From the IMG/VR virus record IMGVR_UViG_3300010354_000062, positions 1-64,000 of that record: a DNA stretch of 64,000 nucleotides; one strand, given 5' to 3'. Origin of the DNA: a virus. Below are positions 48,220 through 56,808 of the stretch, piece after piece. The stretch's first letter is position 1. Each line of letters starts with the position of its first letter. The translations under genes and the position numbers were made by a program. The notes below the pieces were generated by a model. It was not told where the DNA came from. It saw only the letters and a program-made list of their open reading frames with translations, and made no database searches.

Positions 48220-49302
48220 ATGGCCAATAAATTTACCAGATTCATTAATAACGTTGCCAAAGGTCCCAAAGGCGTTGTTTCTAATTTCAAACATGCTGAA
48301 CGAATTTTTGTTGACAATTATTATAGACTAGCACCACGAACAAGATTTCTTTATTACATTGTTCTACGAGGAGCAGATCAAGAAATCAGCCTACTGGTAA
48401 AAACAGCAGAGCTGCCAAAATATAGTTTTGATTCTGTAACTAAGAATGCCTATAACAGAACAAAACATGTTTATAAAAAGATGAATTATGATTCTGTTAA
48501 CTTTACCTTTCACGATGACAATCAAGGTCTAGTTAATAAAATGTGGACTGAGTATTATAGCTATTATAACGACGATCAAGGCGGAACACAGTTATCACAT
48601 CCTGTGAGCCTAGTGAATTTCAATTCAAGTTATGGTATGGGTTTTGCCTTACGAGAAAATTATTTTAAGAAAATTTCTCTCTACACATTAAGTCGTCAAC
48701 GTTTTTTAGGCTATGAATTCTTAGCACCAAGAATTAAAACATGGACGCACAGTCAATTAGATTATAACAGCAACGAACCTGCTGAAAATTCAATGACCAT
48801 AGACTACGAAGGTGTAGTCTACAGCTCCGGAAGTGTCAGTTACGGTAGTCCTGACGGATTTGCCAGCCTAAGTTATGATGTTGTGCCAAGTCCAAACGTT
48901 CTTGGTGGAAACATAGGACTTGGTGGTGTACTTGGAGGAGTAGGTGACGTATTGGGTGGTATTGAATCTGTGTTTGGTGACATCACAAAGAAAAATATCA
49001 AGAAACGTCCAGGTGCATTTATCGCCGCTGCTATTGGTTCTGTAAATCAATATGCCAGAACTAATCCAGGAGCAGGCCAAAATTTCAAAGGTATTGCAGG
49101 AGAGCTAGCAAGCCCAAGTAATCAAATTGGATTTGCAAATGTCATCGGTGGTGTAATTGGCACACAATTTCCTAAAGTTGGAAGCGGCTTAGGCAGAGCT
49201 ATAGGTGCTGTTGCAGTAAGTAAATTGTTGCAGCCGTCGCCCACAGCTAACACATTCCCTCAGTCATCTGGTAATAATAGTAGACCTAAAACAGGACCAT
49301 GA
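48220..49302 (+). CDS. Tail-tube-like protein, possibly baseplate tube initiator (gp54-like)
   Basis: A 360-residue protein. The N-terminal 220 residues have a tail-tube-like pattern: LLVKTAELPKYSFDSVTKNAYNRTKHVYKKMNYDSVNFTFHDD, then NKMWTEYYSYY, and RIKTWTHSQLDYNSNEPAENSMTIDYEGVVY. T4 gp54, which starts tube assembly on the baseplate, has the same order of elements (VKMPENRLSYETDWNYN...LDPLVISFRMD...MQDWV). The C-terminal part is Gly-rich and hydrophobic. Function by analogy only; it could also be another tube paralogue. Four nt of overlap with the next gene. Confidence 0.68.
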   Translation: MANKFTRFINNVAKGPKGVVSNFKHAERIFVDNYYRLAPRTRFLYYIVLRGADQEISLLVKTAELPKYSFDSVTKNAYNRTKHVYKKMNYDSVNFTFHDDNQGLVNKMWTEYYSYYNDDQGGTQLSHPVSLVNFNSSYGMGFALRENYFKKISLYTLSRQRFLGYEFLAPRIKTWTHSQLDYNSNEPAENSMTIDYEGVVYSSGSVSYGSPDGFASLSYDVVPSPNVLGGNIGLGGVLGGVGDVLGGIESVFGDITKKNIKKRPGAFIAAAIGSVNQYARTNPGAGQNFKGIAGELASPSNQIGFANVIGGVIGTQFPKVGSGLGRAIGAVAVSKLLQPSPTANTFPQSSGNNSRPKTGP

Positions 49303-49679
49303 GCAATACACCAGTTATAAATTTACCACCAGTTGATAAGATAGATAGTGCAGCTGGAACAAAACTGTTTTTTGATAGTTACGGCCAACAGCCGTTGGAA
49401 TTTTCAGCCAACGAAGTAAATGCTACTATAGGTTTCTTCTTATCTAAAGGTTTTGAAGACGACGCCGCCAAAGTAACAGCGGCCACACTTCTGCGTCAGG
49501 CTAAGATTGACGGGGTGAAAATTTTTGAAATACTAGATCAATTCAAAGAATTTGAAGGGCTAGAATTAAGTTCAGTGATAGCTCAAATTTTAAATAGATA
49601 TAGGTTAAACACTTCTACACTGGGCTATAGAGCAGTAACAGTAGCCAAACCAAATCAAACAAGAAACATTCTACCATAA
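49299..49679 (+). CDS. Hypothetical tail-cluster protein
   Basis: A 126-residue protein, mostly helical after a Pro-rich start. It has EVNATIGFFLSKGFEDDAAKVTAATLLRQAKIDG then ILDQFKEFEGLELSSVIAQILNRYR. I recognise no family. It is coupled to the tube-like gene by an ATGA overlap and to gene 4 by a TAATG overlap, so it probably works in tail or head completion. Confidence 0.72.
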   Translation: MSNTPVINLPPVDKIDSAAGTKLFFDSYGQQPLEFSANEVNATIGFFLSKGFEDDAAKVTAATLLRQAKIDGVKIFEILDQFKEFEGLELSSVIAQILNRYRLNTSTLGYRAVTVAKPNQTRNILP

Positions 49680-50119
49680 TGGCAAAGTTTGCGCAGGGTC
49701 GTTTTGAAATGAAAAACCCTAGCAAATACGTAGGGAAAAAAACTCCCTTAGCTCGTAGTTCATGGGAATTTGTTTTCATGAGAATGCTAGATGAACATCC
49801 AGGCGTACAAAATTGGGCTAGCGAAAGTATTCAGATTCCCTATAGAGATCCGTTAACAGGGCGTAATACAATTTATGTACCTGATTTTTTTATTGTTTAC
49901 GTTGATAAAAATCAAGGCAAACATGCTGAAGTTGTTGAAGTCAAACCAGCTAGTCAAACTCTACGTGAAGCTGTTGGTAAAAGCCGTTACAATCAAGAAC
50001 AATATGTAAAAAATATGGCTAAGTGGGAAGCCGCCAATGCATGGTGTAAACAGCAGGGCATTAAGTTTCGTGTTGTAAACGAGTCAGACATTTTCCATAC
50101 TGGCTCAAAGCGTAGATAA
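49679..50119 (+). CDS. 4: Head completion protein gp4, nuclease-fold
   Basis: A 146-residue homologue of T4 gp4 (gp50/65), needed to finish the head after packaging. It shows FEMKNPSKYVGKKTPLARSSWEFVFMRM, YVPDFFIVYVD and AEVVEVKPASQ. E30, D69, E87 and K89 make a PD-(D/E)xK nuclease-like set. T4 gp4 has the same length (150). TAATG coupling with the previous gene. Confidence 0.9.
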   Translation: MAKFAQGRFEMKNPSKYVGKKTPLARSSWEFVFMRMLDEHPGVQNWASESIQIPYRDPLTGRNTIYVPDFFIVYVDKNQGKHAEVVEVKPASQTLREAVGKSRYNQEQYVKNMAKWEAANAWCKQQGIKFRVVNESDIFHTGSKRR

Positions 50120-50127
50120 GTATTTTG

Positions 50128-50760
50128 ATGTTTACTGTTGAAAAGAAAATGTTAGGAGCAGATCCTTTATTGGAAGGTTTATTGCTGCCAGATAACATAG
50201 AAGAAATTTACGCAGAAATAATTCAACGAAGGAATGAAATATATCCAAATTGTTTCAGCGTGGATAATGACAGTGATTACGACTATATAACTACAGATTG
50301 GTATACATATCATGATTATGTCTGTGTTGAGAAGTTTCCAAAATTAAAATTTATTTTTCCTTATATTGCACAGAGTCTAGCACTTATGGGCGATGATTAT
50401 AAAGATTATTATTTCAAAAGCTGGATAAACATTTGGCCTCAGGGACAAAGTATTGGCCTGCATACACATTACGGTGTATGGCATGGATATTTTGTAATTA
50501 AAGATACAGAAACAACTACTTACTATTGGCCTAAAGGAGCAGTTGAGCCAATACCATTCAAAAATTGTGATGGACACTATATGTTTATGTCAGCTAAAAT
50601 TCCGCACATGGCGCAGACCAATCCTGATACAAAATTACGAGTAAGCATGGGTTTTAATATATCAGATTGGAATGAAGTTCTAAGAGAAGAAAAAAATAAC
50701 GCTCACGGTAGAGGGCCTAAAATACGTAATGTAATAGTTCCACTAAAGGAATATCTATGA
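50128..50760 (+). CDS. 2OG-Fe(II) oxygenase-like protein, remote copy
   Basis: A 210-residue protein with the oxygenase pattern IGLHTHYGVWHGYFV (H112, H114), a YYWP segment, AKIPHMAQTNP (H160) and KLRVSMGFN (R171). Acidic metal ligand not obvious, as in the HxH subfamily. I chose ATG at 50128; a TTG at 50125 adds one Met. A degenerate box GATAAGTA ends exactly 5 nt before this ATG. It lies among head and terminase genes, away from the main island. The stop overlaps the gene 16 start (ATGA). Confidence 0.72.
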   Translation: MFTVEKKMLGADPLLEGLLLPDNIEEIYAEIIQRRNEIYPNCFSVDNDSDYDYITTDWYTYHDYVCVEKFPKLKFIFPYIAQSLALMGDDYKDYYFKSWINIWPQGQSIGLHTHYGVWHGYFVIKDTETTTYYWPKGAVEPIPFKNCDGHYMFMSAKIPHMAQTNPDTKLRVSMGFNISDWNEVLREEKNNAHGRGPKIRNVIVPLKEYL

Positions 50761-51245
50761 CTAAAAAACTTGAAGAATTGTTTAATTTAGAAGACCGTGA
50801 GAAAAACACAGTACCTAAAGAAATAAATGAAGAAATAGTAGAAAAAGCTAGAGAGGTAAAATCTATTAACGAAAGCCTTGCTGCTGCTAATCAAATAGCG
50901 CAGGGTTTACCGCAGATCAATGAACTTAATGATCTAAATGATCAAGAGTTAGATGAACTAGCAGACAAAGCAGAAAAAGCCTACGACGACTTAATGGATC
51001 TAGGTATGAATGTAGAAGTAAGGTACAGCGGGCGTATTTTTGAAGTAGCTGCAAGTATGATGGGCCATGCAATAACAGCTAAATCTAATAAGATTGAAAA
51101 AAAACTCAAAGCCATTGATCTACAGTTAAAGAAGTTAAAAATTGACAATGATTCTGGCGCAGATCCTAATAATGTTATAAATGGACAGGGCTACGTTATT
51201 ACAGATCGCAATGAGCTGATTAAAAAACTTGGTGGAAAAGCATAA
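50757..51245 (+). CDS. 16: Terminase small subunit gp16
   Basis: A 162-residue protein equal in length to T4 gp16 (164). It is helical and charged: a long N-terminal helix (KEINEEIVEKAREVKSINES), a central ELNDLNDQELDELADKAEKAYDDLMDLGMNVEVRYSGRIFEVAASMMGHAITAKSNKIEKKLKAIDLQLKKLKI block typical of small terminases of T4-like phages, and a polar tail ending LIKKLGGKA. It recognises DNA for packaging and regulates gp17. Separated from gene 17 by three genes, unlike in T4. Confidence 0.82.
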   Translation: MTKKLEELFNLEDREKNTVPKEINEEIVEKAREVKSINESLAAANQIAQGLPQINELNDLNDQELDELADKAEKAYDDLMDLGMNVEVRYSGRIFEVAASMMGHAITAKSNKIEKKLKAIDLQLKKLKIDNDSGADPNNVINGQGYVITDRNELIKKLGGKA

Positions 51246-51248
51246 ATA
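51241..51248 (+). promoter_or_regulatory. Late promoter box CATAAATA, 5 nt before ATG
   Basis: Overlaps the gene 16 stop; TAGCT separates it from ATG 51254. No Shine-Dalgarno sequence. Confidence 0.7.
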
Positions 51249-51253
51249 TAGCT

Positions 51254-51826
51254 ATGAAGACTCTAAAAGAATATCTCGCCGAAAGCAAAAAGAACTTTAG
51301 CTTTAAGGTTAAAGTTGCAGGAGATCTACCTGAAGCATTTCAGGAAAATCTAAAACAAACATTGGAAAGATGTAAGGTCCTTAAACTTGAAAAAACTCAT
51401 ACAACAGCTATTCAAGCTCTGCCTTTAGACTTTCCAACATTGAAGAACGTAGAAGTTCATGTGTTTGAAGTTCTATGTGAATATCCTATTACAGCACCAG
51501 AGATTGCCAATGATATAAAATCTATGGGTGTTAGAGAAGAATGTTTCAGAGTGAGAGGCAGTGGTGAACCTACTGAAATTGAACAGGCAACAATGGGTGA
51601 AATACTGAATCCCGATGGCTTGTTAAATGATCGTGCATATAAAGAGTCAACTAACGCTAAACACAAAGATTATTTTGGCGATGATTTTAATAAGTCATTT
51701 TTAAAAGATCTAGAAAAATCAGCAAAACAAAAAAAGAAAGATCAAACCGGGCCAACTGAATACAAGCTGCCCAAGGCCAAAGAAGATAAATTGGGTCTTA
51801 AAAGCGCCGTGGGGAGTACAAAATGA
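51254..51826 (+). CDS. Conserved-type hypothetical protein before gene 17
   Basis: A 190-residue protein starting MKTLKEYLAESKK and carrying a folded core of about 100 residues (VAGDLPEAFQENLKQTLERCKVLKLEK, then VEVHVFEVLCEYPITAPEIANDIKSMGV). The C-terminal third is Lys-rich and disordered (DLEKSAKQKKKDQTGP). It may be a virion or packaging-associated protein; no family recognised. It overlaps the next gene by 4 nt. Confidence 0.7.
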   Translation: MKTLKEYLAESKKNFSFKVKVAGDLPEAFQENLKQTLERCKVLKLEKTHTTAIQALPLDFPTLKNVEVHVFEVLCEYPITAPEIANDIKSMGVREECFRVRGSGEPTEIEQATMGEILNPDGLLNDRAYKESTNAKHKDYFGDDFNKSFLKDLEKSAKQKKKDQTGPTEYKLPKAKEDKLGLKSAVGSTK

Positions 51827-52713
51827 ATTTCAAAGATCTATTAACTAGAATGCAACAGTTAGATGCCCCTGCTACTCCGGTAGCAGAAAAGGCCGTAGGT
51901 GAATGCGGTGATACAATGCCAGGACCAAGTCCAATGATGCCAAAACCAGATACACCACCGCCAAGTCTAAGCATTAATATGAATGCACAAGGCATGGATG
52001 ATATTGCAGACATTATGAAATTAATTGCCAAAGTCAATCCCGATATGGAGAAACCAATGTCGCCTCCTATGCCAGGTATGGGCATTGATCCTATCAGTGT
52101 AACAGCAGTTAAACCACTTGCTCCTTCACTTCCTCCTTTAAATATGTTACCAGATTTAGACAGTGAACCACATTCTGAACCTGATGCAGACAACATGGGC
52201 GGTCCAAGCGATATGGATGCTGACAATATGCCCAATGGTATGGACGGCGTAAGCAAGGCACAGGGAGATCAGGACAACGACGGCGACCATGACATGGATG
52301 ATCATGACATTGAACCAAAAGATGACGATAAGGGCGATGACACAGACGATGAGAAAAAAGAATGGGCCAATGATCCTGATCCAGAATTGCAAGACACTGA
52401 CTTTATGGTAAACAAGCTAGCCGGTGGATTGAATAAGCCTAAACAAATGACACCGCATGGATACAAACAAGGAGATAATCCTTTGGCTATGACTAAAGAA
52501 TCTCTAAGACAAAGTATTAAAACTGAGCTAGCACAAAGATTAGAAGAAGCTAAGAAAAGTTATAGTGCTAAAGCTGCCCGTGCAGGTAAAGACATTGGCA
52601 AACCAGGAAAACAATTTTCAAAAATTGCTAAAGATGCAGGCGAACGATATGGTTCTAAAGAGCGAGGCGAAAAAGTTGCTGGCGCTGTCTTAGCTAAATT
52701 ACGTAACAAATAA
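51823..52713 (+). CDS. Disordered Asp/Met/Pro-rich protein with basic tail
   Basis: A 296-residue protein. The N-terminal half is Pro/Met-rich, the central region (about 110-190) is strongly acidic with repeated Asp, Asn and Gly, and the C-terminal 50 residues are basic (KAARAGKDIGKPGKQFSKIA, then SKERGEKVAGAVLAKLRNK). The split charge suggests a tether, scaffold or DNA/protein-bridging role. The basic end could bind nucleic acid. I name no family. ATGA overlap with the upstream gene. Confidence 0.7.
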   Translation: MNFKDLLTRMQQLDAPATPVAEKAVGECGDTMPGPSPMMPKPDTPPPSLSINMNAQGMDDIADIMKLIAKVNPDMEKPMSPPMPGMGIDPISVTAVKPLAPSLPPLNMLPDLDSEPHSEPDADNMGGPSDMDADNMPNGMDGVSKAQGDQDNDGDHDMDDHDIEPKDDDKGDDTDDEKKEWANDPDPELQDTDFMVNKLAGGLNKPKQMTPHGYKQGDNPLAMTKESLRQSIKTELAQRLEEAKKSYSAKAARAGKDIGKPGKQFSKIAKDAGERYGSKERGEKVAGAVLAKLRNK

Positions 52714-52723
52714 GGAGATTTAG

Positions 52724-53080
52724 ATGGGTGCCGTAACAAGAATTCATGGTTTAAGAAATACTGTTGGTACATTGTACATGGATAACTGCAATATGTTTGT
52801 TATTCAAGTTCAAAACCAAGCCAACTCTAATAGAGACTTAAGAGCAGAAGATGACGCCATTGATGAAGCAGTTGAATATCTAGTAAAAGAATTAAATCCT
52901 TTGGCATTTTTTGTTGTAGATGATGCTACTGGTTTAGTCTATGTTGTAATGGATAAAAACATTAACAGCGCAAGTGAATTACAAACCCGCATTAGAAATA
53001 TGGGGTCAGCAGTTGGTGCAAATAGCATTGATTTCAGAGGTACAGACGTTACTTTGGCTACGTCATTAACATTAGCCTAA
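52724..53080 (+). CDS. Small structural-type protein
   Basis: A 118-residue protein with AAGGAGA ribosome site. It has a beta-rich start (AVTRIHGLRNTVGTLYMDNCNMFVIQVQ), a helical middle (EDDAIDEAVEYLVKELNP) and an end (NSIDFRGTDVTLATSLTLA) like small virion proteins. It is the last gene before a strong terminator. A virion role is inferred. Confidence 0.68.
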   Translation: MGAVTRIHGLRNTVGTLYMDNCNMFVIQVQNQANSNRDLRAEDDAIDEAVEYLVKELNPLAFFVVDDATGLVYVVMDKNINSASELQTRIRNMGSAVGANSIDFRGTDVTLATSLTLA

Positions 53081-53093
53081 AAAACTAACCCAA

Positions 53094-53119
53094 ATAGGCC
53101 CTACGGGGCCTATTTTTTT
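53094..53119 (+). terminator. Rho-independent terminator
   Basis: The 8-bp ATAGGCCC/GGGCCTAT stem (53094-53101 with 53106-53113) has a TACG loop and seven T. Confidence 0.93.
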
Positions 53120-53120
53120 G

Positions 53121-53128
53121 GTTAAATA
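53121..53128 (+). promoter_or_regulatory. Late promoter box GTTAAATA, 5 nt before gene 17 ATG
   Basis: Lies directly behind the terminator; TTTGC separates it from ATG 53134. No Shine-Dalgarno sequence. Confidence 0.72.
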
Positions 53129-53133
53129 TTTGC

Positions 53134-54720
53134 ATGGGAAAAAGTCTTGACGGCGTATTAATTAAAAAAGCTCATGCGCCTTTACGTTATACATTAGAAG
53201 AAATACGTCACCTTGAAGCGTGTATGGATCCTATCACAGGTCCATTGTATTTCTGTAGAAATTTTTTAAAAATACAACATCCTGTTAAGGGATCGATTCC
53301 GTTTGACCCATACGGTTATCAAGTTGGATTGATTGAAGCATATACAAAACACAAACAATGTGTAGCCATGTTACCGCGTCAGATGGGCAAGACAACGTGT
53401 GCTGTTGGATATCTATTATGGTACACTCAATTTGTACCAGATGCACAGGTATTAATTGCTGCACACAAATACGACGGCGCTAAAGATATCATGGACCGTT
53501 ATCGTTTTGCCTACGAGAACTTGCCAGACTTTATTAGAGCAGGTGTTATTACCTATAATAGAAATACCATTGAATATGACAACGGTGCAAGAATACAGGC
53601 AACAACTACTACTGAAAATACTGGTCGTGGTAAGTCACTATCATTAATTTACTGTGATGAGTTTGCATTTGTGCAGCCGCCAGAAAAAGCTAAAGAATTC
53701 TGGACTGCTCTTTCGCCAACATTGGCTACTGGTGGTAAGTGTATTATTACATCTACACCTAACTCAGACGAGGATCAATTTGCGCTAATTTGGACAGAAG
53801 CAAATAAAAAGTTTGATGAATATGGCAATGAAGCAGAGCTTGGTCAAAACGGTTTCTTTCCTTACTTTGCACATTGGTCAGAACATCCAGACCGAGACGA
53901 AAAATGGGCAAGGGTAGAACAAGCTAAGATTGGAGAAGAGAGATTTCGTAGAGAGTTTGAATGCGAATTCTTAATCTTTGACGAAACTTTAATTAATTCT
54001 GTTAGATTGGCAGAATTTGAAGGCAAAGATCCCGTAATGACTATGGGTCAGACACGTTGGTACAAGGAAATTGATCCAAGATTTACATATCTTGTAGCAC
54101 TTGATCCTAGCTTAGGAACAGGTGGCGATTATGCTGGTATACAGGTCTTTGAAATGCCAAGCATGGAACAGGTTGCAGAATGGCGGCATAATCTAACACC
54201 TGTGCAATCGCAAGTTAAACACCTGCGGGAAATATTAAAGTACATAAGTGAACGTGGACAGGAGTTAGGCGGTACTCCTCAGGTTTATTACAGCATAGAA
54301 AATAACACACTTGGTGAGGCTGCTCTCGTGGTCATTAACAATATAGGAGAGGAGAACTTTCCTGGACTGTTCTTAAGCGAACCTATACGTAAGGGACATG
54401 TAAGAAAATTCCGTAAGGGATTTAACACAACGCATAGAACTAAGATAACTGCATGTAGCCAACTCAAGCATATGCTTGAACAGCGTAAGATGATTATATA
54501 TAGTAAACCCCTAATTTCAGAACTAAAAACGTTCGTAGCCCACGGTGTTGGATTTGGAGCAAAAACAGGTGAACACGATGATCTAGTATCTGCTTGCCTA
54601 TTAATTATTAGAATGGCTCAGATTCTAAGCGATTGGGATCCTAAGATCTACGAAAAAATGACTGAAAAACTTACAGAAGACCAATTGCCAATGCCTATCT
54701 TTGTAAGCAGCGGTTATTGA
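53134..54720 (+). CDS. 17: Terminase large subunit gp17
   Basis: The 528-residue packaging motor and headful nuclease (T4: 610). The ATPase domain has Walker A PRQMGKTT (81-88), Walker B LSLIYCDEFAF with D175 and E176, and the coupling motif TSTPN near 206. The nuclease domain begins with YLVALDPSLGTGGDYAG near 328, providing the first metal Asp, and continues to GEHDDLVSACLL near 483. All catalytic motifs are present. Transcription starts at the box 5 nt before ATG; the stop lies beside the next late box. Confidence 0.96.
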   Translation: MGKSLDGVLIKKAHAPLRYTLEEIRHLEACMDPITGPLYFCRNFLKIQHPVKGSIPFDPYGYQVGLIEAYTKHKQCVAMLPRQMGKTTCAVGYLLWYTQFVPDAQVLIAAHKYDGAKDIMDRYRFAYENLPDFIRAGVITYNRNTIEYDNGARIQATTTTENTGRGKSLSLIYCDEFAFVQPPEKAKEFWTALSPTLATGGKCIITSTPNSDEDQFALIWTEANKKFDEYGNEAELGQNGFFPYFAHWSEHPDRDEKWARVEQAKIGEERFRREFECEFLIFDETLINSVRLAEFEGKDPVMTMGQTRWYKEIDPRFTYLVALDPSLGTGGDYAGIQVFEMPSMEQVAEWRHNLTPVQSQVKHLREILKYISERGQELGGTPQVYYSIENNTLGEAALVVINNIGEENFPGLFLSEPIRKGHVRKFRKGFNTTHRTKITACSQLKHMLEQRKMIIYSKPLISELKTFVAHGVGFGAKTGEHDDLVSACLLIIRMAQILSDWDPKIYEKMTEKLTEDQLPMPIFVSSGY

Positions 54721-54726
54721 TAAATA
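54719..54726 (+). promoter_or_regulatory. Late promoter box GATAAATA, 5 nt before ATG
   Basis: Overlaps the gene 17 stop; TAACT separates it from ATG 54732. No Shine-Dalgarno sequence. Confidence 0.7.
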
Positions 54727-54731
54727 TAACT

Positions 54732-56459
54732 ATGGACGCTACCAATAACATTGCTACGGATTTATTTTATAAAATACGCAGTAGATTCACCGGGTTGAAA
54801 CTTGGTGATGCTACAGGTGCCATTACAATTAATCCAGAAGAAGCACGTTTTTTTGATTTTGATTACTCAGATAAAAAAACTGCTATAGGACACGTAAGTA
54901 TTAGTCTTGCGGAAAATAACAGTTTAAAAGTTTATTTCAGTACCGGTATTACAGAATCAATGGATCCGGGACAAAAACAAAATTGGTACGGATTTTTAAG
55001 AGAATTAAGAGCGTTTGCAAAGCGTAGACTTATGAGCTTTGATACAAGAGATATTTCTAAAGATAATTTAGATCAAAGAGATTATGCGTTTCTCAGTCAG
55101 CATAATCAACCAAAGCCACAACCAAATACAATATTAAAACCCGTTGGAGAAGGTATTATGAGCGAAAGCGCCATGTACGGAAGTAAAAATGTAAGTTTCC
55201 AGAAACTAATGGATACACGTCTTATTATTAAACATAGCAAGGCAGTAATGGATGATACAAATCCAGGTGCTAGAGCACGTAATATTTCAGCTCTGTTTGT
55301 TGAAAATCAAGACGGAGAAAGATTCAAGTATCCGTTTATTCATCTAGCAGGAGCCCGTGCCATGCAGCGTCATGTTGCCAATGGTGGATTACCTTACGAT
55401 GATGTTGGTAAAAGTATTGTTGGCATGAGTGAAGAGATTGCACAGTTAAAAAGTTTTGGCAATTACATTGTTCGTAACGATCTTATGAACAGTATGAATA
55501 ACGGCATAGTAGAAAAAAGCACATCATACCTTAATAATTTAAGAGAAACAATTAAAAATCTTTCAAAGCAAAGTCATTACGAAAATTATAAAAATTCTTT
55601 TGTTCCTACAGAACAAACTGAAGTGCCACAAGAAGTAATTGAACAGTTCACTGACCAATTTACAGTCAGAAATTTCAAAGAAGATGTCAAATCAGTTTTT
55701 CCAGTATTATATAGATTAATGAAAGAAGATGAAATAGGCTACGACGACATAGTCGAAATGACAGCTCAAGAAGCAGCCGATGAAATTGAAATTAAAACAT
55801 TTGACCCATTTGCTAAATTTGAACAATGGGCAATGGAATTAGGTGAAGAAAGTGCAATAACTAGCGAAGACGCAGATGAAAAAGCACAGGCTATTTCAGA
55901 ATTACAAGAATTAGTAGGGCAACATTTTCCAGCAGGAGTTGATGGCTCAAACGCTATCGAAAGCCTAAAGGGAATTATTGATGATCCGCAACTATTCATG
56001 CAAATCAAAGAAGCAAGCAAACAAGACCCGGATACATGTGTAAGAGGAATTGTAAAAGATTGGTTAGAATCAAATGCACCAGACACATTAGAACAACTTG
56101 ATTTTGGTGATTTTGTAGAAGAACCAGTAGCAGGCGAAGAACAACCTCCACAGGAACAAAGTTCGCAGCCATCTGCAGAACAGAGTCCACTTAGCCAAGA
56201 CAATACAGATGAAAAATTTGATAATCAAATGGATAAGAGATTAGATGTAGGAGCTCTTGCAGAATATCTCCACAGTTTCTACGATCGTGATTCAGGCACG
56301 TTTCCAAAAGGCCCAGAAGGCATTGCAATCATGGTAGGCAAAAAGTTTGGCGAACAGGCAGAACATGTTGCTCGTAAAATGATGGAAAGAATGGCACCTC
56401 AACAACAAGATCCAACTATGATGGAATTAAGTAGGATCCGAGAATTGGCAGGATTCTAA
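54732..56459 (+). CDS. Large hypothetical protein downstream of gene 17
   Basis: A 575-residue protein that I do not recognise. I chose ATG at 54732 because it lies exactly 5 nt after a late box; an upstream TTG at 54717 is inside gene 17. The N-terminal third is folded (DLFYKIRSRFTGLKLGDATGAI, then MDPGQKQNWYGFLRELRAFAKRRL), the middle has SSxR/helical segments, and a Pro/Gln/Glu-rich disordered linker runs from about 465 to 500. It ends with MMELSRIRELAGF. Late expression and the neighbours suggest a virion or packaging function. A terminator follows. Confidence 0.75.
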   Translation: MDATNNIATDLFYKIRSRFTGLKLGDATGAITINPEEARFFDFDYSDKKTAIGHVSISLAENNSLKVYFSTGITESMDPGQKQNWYGFLRELRAFAKRRLMSFDTRDISKDNLDQRDYAFLSQHNQPKPQPNTILKPVGEGIMSESAMYGSKNVSFQKLMDTRLIIKHSKAVMDDTNPGARARNISALFVENQDGERFKYPFIHLAGARAMQRHVANGGLPYDDVGKSIVGMSEEIAQLKSFGNYIVRNDLMNSMNNGIVEKSTSYLNNLRETIKNLSKQSHYENYKNSFVPTEQTEVPQEVIEQFTDQFTVRNFKEDVKSVFPVLYRLMKEDEIGYDDIVEMTAQEAADEIEIKTFDPFAKFEQWAMELGEESAITSEDADEKAQAISELQELVGQHFPAGVDGSNAIESLKGIIDDPQLFMQIKEASKQDPDTCVRGIVKDWLESNAPDTLEQLDFGDFVEEPVAGEEQPPQEQSSQPSAEQSPLSQDNTDEKFDNQMDKRLDVGALAEYLHSFYDRDSGTFPKGPEGIAIMVGKKFGEQAEHVARKMMERMAPQQQDPTMMELSRIRELAGF

Positions 56460-56461
56460 AC

Positions 56462-56490
56462 AAAATGGGCACTAAGGTGCCCATTTTCTT
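56462..56490 (+). terminator. Rho-independent terminator
   Basis: An 11-bp perfect stem (56462-56472 with 56477-56487) has a TAAG loop and a T-rich tail. It ends the late unit. Confidence 0.92.
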
Positions 56491-56500
56491 GTCAACGCTT

Positions 56501-56548
56501 TTGTTTCCTTAGGCGTTATATATTATACATAGACAATAAGTTCTATGT
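56501..56548 (+). promoter_or_regulatory. Possible sigma70 promoter and hairpin before secreted-protein gene
   Basis: TTGTTT (56501-56506) and TATACA (56524-56529) are 17 nt apart. A 7-bp hairpin (56527-56533 with 56542-56548) follows. An AAAGGA site precedes the ATG at 56568. Confidence 0.4.
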
Positions 56549-56567
56549 TAACTAAAAAGGAAAAATT

Positions 56568-56792
56568 ATGAAAGTTATCGCTACTCTAATCGCTGCTATG
56601 TTTGCAACCGCTGTTGCCGCACAGACTGCCACCCCCGCTAAGAAAGAAGAAGCCAAGCCTGCTGCCGCAGCACCTGCTACACCAGCACCTGCCGCCAAGC
56701 CTGCTGACAAAAAAGCAGAGCCTGCAAAAAGCGAGGCAGCTAAGCCTGCTGACAAAAAAGCAGATACCAAAGCCGAAGCTCCTAAGAAGTAA
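56568..56792 (+). CDS. Secreted Ala/Lys/Pro-rich protein (host-like)
   Basis: A 74-residue protein. Residues 1-17 form a signal peptide (Lys2, hydrophobic core, AVA cleavage motif at 15-17). The mature part is almost only Ala, Lys, Pro, Glu and Asp, with two copies of AAKPADKKA. It lacks Cys and should be an unfolded periplasmic polypeptide. The gene is clearly GC-richer than its neighbours. Short proteins of this make-up are frequent in betaproteobacteria, so a host origin is plausible. It could buffer or alter the cell envelope during infection; no function is established. Confidence 0.8.
   Translation: MKVIATLIAAMFATAVAAQTATPAKKEEAKPAAAAPATPAPAAKPADKKAEPAKSEAAKPADKKADTKAEAPKK
56697..56764 (+). 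repeat. Direct repeat within secreted-protein gene
   Basis: A 23-bp identical direct repeat at 56697-56719 and 56742-56764 encodes the two KPADKKA units. It shows recent internal duplication. Confidence 0.85.
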
Positions 56793-56808
56793 TCCAACTA
56801 GAAAATTA

